Part shown: piece after piece, positions 1 through 4,572 of the stretch | Layout of the letters: every line of letters starts with the position of its first letter | How positions within the stretch are numbered: the stretch's first letter is position 1 | Assembly: GCA_002373875.1 (NCBI GenBank) | Contig: DFKQ01000009.1 | Coordinates: 1-7,514 of the forward strand | Direction of reading: 5' to 3' | Length of the DNA: 7,514 nt | Source of the DNA: Lachnospiraceae bacterium UBA3641 | GTDB lineage: Bacteria; Bacillota; Clostridia; Lachnospirales; Lachnospiraceae | The notes under the pieces: generated by a model | Told to the model about the DNA's origin: nothing | The model's input: the letters and a program-made list of their open reading frames with translations, nothing else | Databases searched by the model: none | Position numbers and translations under genes: made by a program

Positions 1-47
1 AGCAGGTCGAGAAGGTAGAGAAGAGTATGCTGACCCAGACGGAATAG
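1..47 (+). CDS. possible C-terminal tail of an upstream gene (partial)
   Basis: Reading from base 3, the frame gives QVEKVEKSMLTQTE and then a TAG at 45-47. The composition (charged, helix-like) fits the end of a real protein, but fourteen codons are too few to identify a family, and the other forward frame without an early stop also reads for about twenty codons. If real, the gene converges on the HD-GYP gene and ends 24 bases from its stop. I see no terminator hairpin between them. Treat this as a hint only. Confidence 0.25.
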   Translation, partial: QVEKVEKSMLTQTE

Positions 48-64
48 ATACGTCCCCTGACTCA
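47..64. repeat. 18-bp dispersed repeat, left copy (REP-like)
   Basis: GATACGTCCCCTGACTCA occurs here and again, without mismatch, at 6422-6439. The last part, CCTGACTCA, is repeated at once at 67-75 and runs into the stop codon of the HD-GYP gene. The reverse strand reads TGAGTCAGGGGACG..., which resembles the GGGGACG-type short repeats I associate with REP elements of RAYT transposases in Clostridia; that link is from memory and unproven. Two exact copies in intergenic spots argue for a dispersed element rather than chance. Confidence 0.6.
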
Positions 65-71
65 CCCTGAC

Positions 72-2471
72 TCAATGAATCCTTATATTGGTGATCGCAA
101 CCTGATCCCCCGTGAGTGCCAAGTATACTTCCGGGGGATCGTGCTTTGCCACGGAGGTGAAGCTTAAGTGAATGCCTGCGTTTGATGTAGTCACCGTAAC
201 TGTATTGCCGGTTTTTCGTATAAGGACATCCCAGTCAAGGCCGGCGCGGTTGCGCTGCTTCCATTTATCCCAGTTGCCGAAGTCATTGTCCCTTGTCACG
301 GATATGGAGTTGTCGGCCAGGGCGTTGGAATCCCACTCCTCACCGTCAAGCCTGACCACCGCATAGTCATCGAAGCCTTCACCATTTGGCTGTCCGTCGG
401 CTGAATAGAAGAGGTTAACAAAGGGGCAGTGCCATACGAGCCTTGCCGTAGGCAGCCTCATGGAATGGAAGGTGATCCGCATATCTCCGGTAACGGGAAG
501 GGCTTCGGAATAAGCCGACCGCCATCCGTCAACCTGCACATTTGGTATATCTCCCTTGGGAACATTGATGTAGCTTATCTCCTCAGCGATCCTTTCGATG
601 AAGTCATCATCCACCGGAGTATCCGAATTCTTAAGCTTCACATCCGATATATCGCAGTATTCACCGGTGATTCCGATATAAGCGTAACGGGTGCTGTCTT
701 CGAGTGCAATGGTTATCTCCGTGGTCCGGTATATGGTCGCGATCCTTATGAACAGATGATCCCTAACCCTGACTCCGTAGATATCGTATTCGATCCCATC
801 CCGGTTAAGCTTCTCATAATCGGGAGAGTCATATGCTTCATTGTCTTTAACAACAGTCTTTATTTTACGGGCGGCCCCCTTCTCTATATGACCGTCCAGA
901 CGGATCGTTGCGTATTCGGTGTAGATAAGGTCCCTTTTGGTATAGTCATCCTCATGGACGCGGGCATCCAGTGAATCGAATATGATAAGGGTGGGAATGC
1001 TGTGTATATAGGGATGATCCCCGGTCCCGTGACTCTTAAAATGTATGCTTACGGGCTTCTGCGTCAGCCATATGCCCTCGGACACCCGCTCCCTGTATTT
1101 GTAGCAGCTGAGTCCTGAACGCCCCGCAAGAACAGTAACCTTCTCCTTCTCCTTCATATGGTAATCGGGGTCGCTGTCCAGCATGTTCAGCATGATATGG
1201 GCGTATACGGGATCGAACTGGGTCCCGGAGCCCTTGACCAGTTCCTCCCTGACCTTGTGCTGGGGAACGGGATCCCTGTAGCTTCGTTTCGAGGTCATGG
1301 CATCGTAGGCATCCGCCACTGCGATGATCCTGGCGATCCAGGGAATATCCTCGCCCAGCAACCCGTTGGGGTAGCCCTTGCCGTCGTAGCGTTCATGATG
1401 AAAGTTGGCGCCTATGCTTAAGTAGGGCGACTGGCTGATGCTTGAGAGGATCTGCTTGCCGATGACGGGGTGTGACTTTATCACGGCGTATTCCTCATCG
1501 GTAAGCCTGCTGTTCTTGTTTATGATGCTGTTAGGTATGCCGATCTTGCCCACATCATGCAGCAGGGCGGCGAAATACACCTCATCAACCTCTTCCTCAC
1601 TTAAGCCGGACAGTCGCGCTATCTCCCTGGAATATTCGGCCACGCGGGTTGAATGCCCGTGGGTATAGGTGTCCTTGGCATCAATGGCATTGGCAAGGGC
1701 TTCCGCCGTCTGCTCAAACAGAAGATGCATGTTCTTGCGTTCCTTCTTAAGCATGTTGATCTCGATCTCTTTGGCATGTTCAACCGTCTTGTTCATGTCA
1801 AGGAAGGAGAAGACATACAGGAGCACGACCATTCCCACCATGGATATATTGGTAAGAGAAAGGCCGTAGAGGAACAGTTGGGCTATTGAAGCAAGGAAGG
1901 GCACCAGCGCAAACATGAAAAGGGGGATCGTTATCCTGAGCCTTAAACGCTTCCTTTCCTTAATGATAGTGAACAGGAGTATGAGGAATATTATAAGGGG
2001 TATCGAGTAGCATACAATAATTCCCGGCGCACGTTTATACCTGTTCTGATCATCGAAGGTGTAGTAGATTCCGGTAAATTGCGATATTATTATAAGGAGC
2101 TCGCCCGCAGCAGCCAGAAGACGGATGCATTTTAAGGGCTTGGGGATATCAGTCATCCCGCCTTCGTGAATATACAGGTCGGAAAGGTACACCGTGAAGG
2201 TCCATAGCGCGACAAGGGAGAGGGCAAACACAAGAAAGTTGGACAGCCTCACCATGACATATCCGGTAGCGCTTACATCTCCCCTGTATATGTAGGCGAA
2301 CCTGTCGCTTATAAGGAGCAGGAAGACGCTGAACTCAAGCCCCAGCATGCTTAGCTTGCGCTTACCCGACAGGGCCTTTGATATAATGGTGAAGAAGATC
2401 AGCATTCCGACAATGCCGATCAATATCAGCATGATGTTCAATTGGTGGTTTTGAAGGTAATGAATTAACAT
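72..2471 (-). CDS. membrane HD-GYP domain cyclic-di-GMP phosphodiesterase with two C-terminal beta-rich repeats
   Basis: This 799-aa protein has about seven hydrophobic helices in residues 10-225, like the 7-TM sensor front of some histidine kinases, then a short charged linker (226-250) and an HD-GYP domain (about 252-435). Visible metal and active-site motifs are HGHS (271-274), HDVGK (305-309), H334, HHERYDGKGYP (358-368) and VADAYDAM (385-392), so it should be active: the family hydrolyses c-di-GMP to pGpG or GMP in the cytoplasm. Residues about 450-613 and 640-799 are two related beta-rich units (YATIRLDG / YAVVRLDG; YIGITG / YLALTG near the ends), perhaps a concanavalin-like sensory fold. 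With no membrane segment after the HD-GYP domain, they should be cytoplasmic. The ligand is unknown. The first ATG is chosen because it opens before the first helix, although no Shine-Dalgarno precedes it. Confidence 0.93.
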   Translation of the reverse strand: MLIHYLQNHQLNIMLILIGIVGMLIFFTIISKALSGKRKLSMLGLEFSVFLLLISDRFAYIYRGDVSATGYVMVRLSNFLVFALSLVALWTFTVYLSDLYIHEGGMTDIPKPLKCIRLLAAAGELLIIISQFTGIYYTFDDQNRYKRAPGIIVCYSIPLIIFLILLFTIIKERKRLRLRITIPLFMFALVPFLASIAQLFLYGLSLTNISMVGMVVLLYVFSFLDMNKTVEHAKEIEINMLKKERKNMHLLFEQTAEALANAIDAKDTYTHGHSTRVAEYSREIARLSGLSEEEVDEVYFAALLHDVGKIGIPNSIINKNSRLTDEEYAVIKSHPVIGKQILSSISQSPYLSIGANFHHERYDGKGYPNGLLGEDIPWIARIIAVADAYDAMTSKRSYRDPVPQHKVREELVKGSGTQFDPVYAHIMLNMLDSDPDYHMKEKEKVTVLAGRSGLSCYKYRERVSEGIWLTQKPVSIHFKSHGTGDHPYIHSIPTLIIFDSLDARVHEDDYTKRDLIYTEYATIRLDGHIEKGAARKIKTVVKDNEAYDSPDYEKLNRDGIEYDIYGVRVRDHLFIRIATIYRTTEITIALEDSTRYAYIGITGEYCDISDVKLKNSDTPVDDDFIERIAEEISYINVPKGDIPNVQVDGWRSAYSEALPVTGDMRITFHSMRLPTARLVWHCPFVNLFYSADGQPNGEGFDDYAVVRLDGEEWDSNALADNSISVTRDNDFGNWDKWKQRNRAGLDWDVLIRKTGNTVTVTTSNAGIHLSFTSVAKHDPPEVYLALTGDQVAITNIRIH

Positions 2472-2477
2472 ACTAAA

Positions 2478-2506
2478 ATTATAGGTGTTTGACAGCGAAA
2501 AGTCAA
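2478..2506 (-). promoter_or_regulatory. sigma-A type promoter of the HD-GYP gene
   Basis: On the minus strand, TTGACT (2506-2501) and TATAAT (2483-2478) are separated by 17 bp, near consensus. The expected start, seven bases past the -10 box, is base 2471, exactly the A of the ATG. No Shine-Dalgarno is present between promoter and start, so the mRNA may be leaderless. Confidence 0.7.
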
Positions 2507-2511
2507 AAGTC

Positions 2512-2530
2512 TTGTGACGCTTTTGTGACG
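2512..2530. promoter_or_regulatory. paired TTGTGACG boxes, possible operator
   Basis: TTGTGACG occurs at 2512-2519 and 2523-2530, 11 bp apart, so on the same face of the helix. The pair sits just upstream of the -35 box of the HD-GYP promoter, and the right copy supplies the -35 (TTGTGA) of the divergent promoter. A protein bound here could govern both genes. The factor is unknown. Confidence 0.4.
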
Positions 2531-2551
2531 TGTGCTAACATATAATATAAT
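2523..2551 (+). promoter_or_regulatory. probable promoter of the double-glycine peptide gene
   Basis: TTGTGA (2523-2528), a 17-bp spacer and TATAAT (2546-2551). The -35 is only four of six, the -10 is perfect. The -10 lies inside the left arm of the inverted-repeat element, so the element contributes half of the promoter. Expected start is about 2558, giving a leader of roughly 158 nt. Confidence 0.5.
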
Positions 2552-2691
2552 TATTCAGAACAGCACATATATTTTAAAATATGGAATGCCAAGCTTGCTT
2601 GAGCAGGACATATTTTATAAATATATGTATTGGATGAATCCAATATAGCGAAAAATACGTAGTATTTTGAGCTTGTTCTGAATAATTATAT
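2545..2691. repeat. 147-bp element with perfect 18-bp terminal inverted repeats and internal hairpins (MITE-like or structured leader)
   Basis: ATATAATTATTCAGAACA (2545-2562) is the exact reverse complement of 2674-2691. Inside are three further dyads: a long arm with 2565-2574 pairing 2619-2628 and 2576-2583 pairing 2609-2616; a hairpin of 2629-2634 with 2639-2644 (ATTGGA/TCCAAT); and AAAATAC (2652-2658) with GTATTTT (2662-2668). Together they would make a multi-branched cruciform or RNA. No coding frame is apparent. A non-autonomous mobile element is the simplest reading; a possible TA duplication at the ends cannot be resolved because the termini are AT-only. Alternatively it is a cis-acting leader RNA of the next gene. 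Both may be true. Confidence 0.6.
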
Positions 2692-2715
2692 ACATTAGTT
2701 TAAGGAGGTGGCATT

Positions 2716-2973
2716 ATGAGCGAAGAAGCAAAGAGCAGGAAAATAGAAGACGAAGAACTTGGCAAGGTTGGCGGAGGCCTTATATTCAATGCACAGAATA
2801 TTTCGGGAGCCGACAAGAATAATCCCTATGAGGTTCTTGACTGGAAGGGTGATGTATGCTTCAGGGCAAATAATTACTATGCTGCATATGACTTTGCGGT
2901 AAGGAACGGATTTGATCCCGAGTATACCGAGGACTGGAACAGGATAGTTAATTTAAGGAACAGCACACATTGA
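2716..2973 (+). CDS. double-glycine leader peptide (bacteriocin/RiPP-precursor-like, exported small protein)
   Basis: The 85-aa product starts with a hydrophilic leader carrying the double-glycine signature: I10, E14, L15, V18 and G20-G21 fall at -12, -8, -7, -4 and -2/-1 of the expected cut. Leaders of this type are removed and exported by ABC transporters with a C39 peptidase domain. The mature part would be residues 22-85 (64 aa), rich in aromatic and acidic residues, with one cysteine (C48) and a PYEVLDWKGDV segment (37-47) of a kind I associate with small Lachnospiraceae peptides. A strong AAGGAGGTGG (2702-2711) lies at good distance from the ATG. No transporter, immunity or modification gene is in the window. 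mnmA begins 27 bp later with no terminator between, so they may be co-transcribed. Whether it is antimicrobial, a signal or a modified precursor is unknown. Confidence 0.8.
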   Translation: MSEEAKSRKIEDEELGKVGGGLIFNAQNISGADKNNPYEVLDWKGDVCFRANNYYAAYDFAVRNGFDPEYTEDWNRIVNLRNSTH

Positions 2974-3000
2974 AGAAAGGCGGCTTAAGGCACTGACAGG

Positions 3001-4071
3001 ATGGATAAGAGGAAAGTGATCGCAGGTATGTCGGGCGGTGTGGACAGCGCCGTCTGTGCCTACCTGTTGAAGGAAATGGGATATGAAGTTATCGGGGTAA
3101 CCCTCCGCACCCTTGCGATGCAAGAAGGCGGGCAGAGCCGGTGCTGCGAGATCGATGATGCGCGCTCGGCTGCGGATGCCATAGGGATTGACTACTATGC
3201 CGTAAGCTGTATATCCGAGTTTAAGGAATACGTGACGGACCCCTTTATCCGGGAATACTTAACGGGGCTGACACCCAATCCCTGCGTTGTGTGCAACCGG
3301 GCAGTGAAATGGGACAGGATGATGTATACGGCCGATGTGATGGGGGCAGGTTATGTCGCGACCGGTCATTATGCCCATGTTGTACGGAAGGATAACGGGC
3401 GCTATTGCGTGAAGACGGCCCTGCATGCGGACAAGGACCAGACCTATATGCTATACAGGCTGAGTCAGGACCAGCTCGCAAGAACCCTTATGCCCCTTGG
3501 GGAATACAGTAAGGATGAGGTGAGGGCCATAGCCTTAAGGGCCGGGATTCCTGTCGCGAACAAGCCCGATTCCCAGGAGATATGCTTCGTGACCGACGGG
3601 CATTATACGGACTTCATAAGGGATAATACGGATGAGGAGATACCCGGTGAGGGTGACTTCGTGGATGAGGACGGGAAGGTACTGGGCCGCCATAAGGGAA
3701 TATTCCACTACACCGTGGGGCAGCGCAAGGGTCTGGGACTCCCGCTTGGGTATCCGGCCTATGTTAAGGAAATAGATGTTTCGAAGAATCAGATCATCAT
3801 AGGGGATGAGGCCTCTGTGATGACTGATGTTATTGTATGCGACAGGCTCAACTTCATGGGTATTAAGGGCCTTGAGACAGGTGAGAAGGTCAGGGCCATG
3901 ACCAAGATCCGCTACCGCCATAAGGCGGCTCCCTCTTACGTTGAGGGGATCGACGAGGACCATGTAAAGATCACATTTGAGGAGCCTGTCAAGGCACCCT
4001 CCCCCGGCCAGTCGGCTGTCTTCTACGATGACGATGCCTGCATTATTGGAGGAGGCGTCATCATGCGTTGA
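3001..4071 (+). CDS. mnmA: tRNA-specific 2-thiouridylase MnmA
   Basis: MnmA adenylates and thiolates U34 of tRNA-Lys, -Glu and -Gln, taking sulfur from a cysteine desulfurase (not seen here). The 356-aa length is normal for the family. Visible motifs are the ATP PP-loop SGGVDSAV (11-18), NPCVVCNRAVKW (93-104) with the nucleophile C98, DKDQTYMLYRL (144-154), SQEICFV (191-197) with the second catalytic cysteine C195, and YTVGQRKGLGLP (237-248) before the C-terminal beta-barrel. Position 95 is Cys where the E. coli enzyme has Asp, a variant I believe is common in Clostridia. The ribosome site is weak (AAGG at 2987-2990). It lacks its own terminator, so its mRNA should end in the hairpin at 4148-4188 and include the antitoxin-like RNA. 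Confidence 0.97.
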   Translation: MDKRKVIAGMSGGVDSAVCAYLLKEMGYEVIGVTLRTLAMQEGGQSRCCEIDDARSAADAIGIDYYAVSCISEFKEYVTDPFIREYLTGLTPNPCVVCNRAVKWDRMMYTADVMGAGYVATGHYAHVVRKDNGRYCVKTALHADKDQTYMLYRLSQDQLARTLMPLGEYSKDEVRAIALRAGIPVANKPDSQEICFVTDGHYTDFIRDNTDEEIPGEGDFVDEDGKVLGRHKGIFHYTVGQRKGLGLPLGYPAYVKEIDVSKNQIIIGDEASVMTDVIVCDRLNFMGIKGLETGEKVRAMTKIRYRHKAAPSYVEGIDEDHVKITFEEPVKAPSPGQSAVFYDDDACIIGGGVIMR

Positions 4072-4095
4072 CATCCCATTTTAAAATGCTATAAT
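4068..4095 (+). promoter_or_regulatory. consensus promoter of the convergent small RNA
   Basis: TTGACA (4068-4073), a 16-bp spacer and TATAAT (4090-4095), preceded by TG one base upstream (4087-4088, extended -10). All twelve hexamer bases match consensus. The -35 box overlaps the mnmA stop codon (4069-4071). Expected start about 4102. Confidence 0.75.
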
Positions 4096-4106
4096 AAAGA
4101 TACAAA

Positions 4107-4128
4107 GGAGCTGCCGGAAGACGGTTAG
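4107..4128 (+). repeat. leader repeat, small-RNA copy
   Basis: GGAGCTGCC (4107-4115) and CGGTTAG (4122-4128), six bases apart, begin 11 bases after the -10 box. The same two blocks occur in inverse orientation at 4356-4380 at the 5' end of the toxin mRNA. Confidence 0.65.
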
Positions 4129-4147
4129 CCCGGGTTATATTGAAAAG

Positions 4148-4188
4148 AAAACGATCGCCATAGCCTCGATACTAGTGGCGGTCGTTTT
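4148..4188. terminator. bidirectional rho-independent terminator shared by the toxin mRNA and the convergent RNA
   Basis: AAAACGATCGCC (4148-4159) pairs with GGCGGTCGTTTT (4177-4188) over 12 bp with one G-T type pair. A4160/T4176 and 4161-4163/4172-4174 extend the stem around one bulge, leaving an 8-base loop. The plus RNA ends in U5 and the minus RNA in U4CU4. The right arm encodes toxin residues around KNDR and the toxin stop lies in the stem. It probably also ends the mnmA transcript. Confidence 0.85.
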
Positions 4189-4276
4189 TACTGGAATTAA
4201 AGTATCTTCCTACAGCAACTCCTGCTGAGAAGATGGTTATCACAGCGGCAACAGCAGCTATGATGTTCATTACCAT
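4172..4276 (-). CDS. 34-aa hydrophobic membrane peptide, putative type I toxin
   Basis: The peptide has one hydrophobic stretch (about residues 4-23, NIIAAVAAVITIFSAGVAVG) and a short polar tail ending SSKNDRH. This shape, one membrane helix with a charged C-terminus, is that of type I toxins and small holin-like toxins in Firmicutes, which depolarise the inner membrane. The start at 4276 is chosen because GGAGG (4289-4285) lies eight bases upstream. A second ATG two codons later (4270) is possible. The frame stays open far upstream, but that part is 5' UTR: the promoter is at 4392-4420 and the upstream frame has a proline/glycine-rich low-quality translation. Its last codons form an arm of the terminator. 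I do not know the exact family, and a non-toxic membrane peptide cannot be excluded. Confidence 0.65.
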   Translation of the reverse strand: MVMNIIAAVAAVITIFSAGVAVGRYFNSSKNDRH

Positions 4277-4283
4277 ATCACAT

Positions 4284-4355
4284 CCCTCCCTTCCATATTT
4301 ATTCCCATACGGGTTTCTATGATAAACGGAGGGTCCAGATCCTCCTGGTGGAGGA
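4284..4355 (-). promoter_or_regulatory. toxin mRNA 5' UTR with SD-sequestering stem and hairpin
   Basis: In the mRNA, CCCUCC (4333-4328) is the exact complement of GGAGGG (4289-4284), which is the ribosome binding site, giving a 6-bp GC-rich helix that would hide it. The enclosed stretch has a small CCC-GUAU-GGG hairpin (4312-4303). Just upstream, UCCUCC (4355-4350) and GGAGGA (4345-4340) form a hairpin with an ACCA loop. Translation is therefore likely to depend on refolding or processing of the mRNA. Confidence 0.5.
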
Positions 4356-4380
4356 CTAACCGCCTTGTCTTGGCAGCTCC
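4356..4380 (-). repeat. leader repeat, toxin-mRNA copy
   Basis: On the minus strand GGAGCTGCC (4380-4372) and CGGTTAG (4362-4356), nine bases apart, begin 11 bases after the -10 box, matching the small-RNA leader at 4107-4128. The DNA copies are inverted, so the two RNAs share sequence here rather than being complementary. Confidence 0.65.
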
Positions 4381-4391
4381 CTTGCTGTGAC

Positions 4392-4420
4392 AGTATACCA
4401 TATCGAACATGAGTTTGCAA
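4392..4420 (-). promoter_or_regulatory. promoter of the toxin mRNA
   Basis: On the minus strand TTGCAA (4420-4415), a 17-bp spacer and TATACT (4397-4392), with TG one base before the -10 (extended -10). Expected start about 4385, giving a 109-nt 5' UTR and an mRNA of roughly 240 nt. Confidence 0.65.
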
Positions 4421-4435
4421 GACGATTTGTATATC

Positions 4436-4463
4436 TTGACATGTTTTCCATATCTTATATAAT
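4436..4463 (+). promoter_or_regulatory. perfect-consensus promoter facing glmS
   Basis: TTGACA (4436-4441), a 16-bp spacer and TATAAT (4458-4463). Expected start about 4470, which lies 103 bases before the glmS ATG. It is divergent from the toxin promoter, whose -35 is 15 bp away. No other convincing promoter lies closer to glmS. Confidence 0.75.
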
Positions 4464-4478
4464 GGAAGGTGATGAAAC

Positions 4479-4515
4479 AAGGGCGTTTCGGACAAGGGTT
4501 CGAAGCGCCCTTTTT
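4479..4515 (+). terminator. terminator/attenuator in the glmS leader
   Basis: GGGCGTTTCG (4481-4490) pairs with CGAAGCGCCC (4501-4510), one G-T pair, ten-base loop. Flanking AA/TT add two pairs, and TTTTT (4511-4515) follows. It begins about ten bases after the predicted start at 4470, so initiation there would give a transcript of only about 46 nt unless termination is avoided. No competing antiterminator is obvious to the eye. Confidence 0.75.
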
Positions 4516-4572
4516 AAGCAGAAACAATTCTTTGGAATGATAGGAACGGTTTAAAAGGGGGTTTAATAACGT

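Larger units (their letters stand above)
4102..4190 (+). ncRNA. candidate ~90-nt antitoxin-like antisense RNA
   Basis: A strong promoter and a terminator about 90 bases apart, with no ribosome site plus open frame worth naming between, predict a short RNA. Its 5' part can fold (GCT 4110-4112 with AGC 4127-4129; CCG 4114-4116 with CGG 4122-4124). Its 3' half, from about 4145, is fully complementary to the end of the toxin mRNA, including the last toxin codons. The terminator loop contains CUCG (4165-4168), fitting the YUNR loop motif found in many antisense RNAs. The convergent layout with a common terminator recalls the fst/RNA II par locus of Enterococcus. It may also be released from the mnmA 3' UTR. 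Its function is inferred. Confidence 0.55.

Noticed and set aside
104..140. Perfect 9-bp inverted repeat GATCCCCCG/CGGGGGATC around AAGTATACTT near the end of the HD-GYP gene.
   Set aside because: It is inside coding sequence, has no T-tract on either strand and matches codons of the second beta unit; probably chance.
429..974. A 181-codon plus-strand frame.
   Set aside because: It lies opposite the beta-rich repeats of the HD-GYP gene and has no ribosome site or family features.
4172..4495. A 107-codon minus-strand reading of the toxin frame starting at 4495.
   Set aside because: The predicted promoter (4392-4420) and start (4385) lie inside it, the ribosome site points to 4276, and the upstream translation is low-quality.
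4472..4540. A 22-aa leader peptide with GGAAGG upstream in the glmS leader.
   Set aside because: The GGAAGG lies before the predicted transcription start at 4470, so it would not be in the RNA. The frame merely runs through the terminator.
4072..4572. glmS ribozyme.
   Set aside because: Looked for the conserved core upstream of glmS and did not see it. GCGCC at 4505-4509 is part of the terminator stem. A covariance-model search would settle it.
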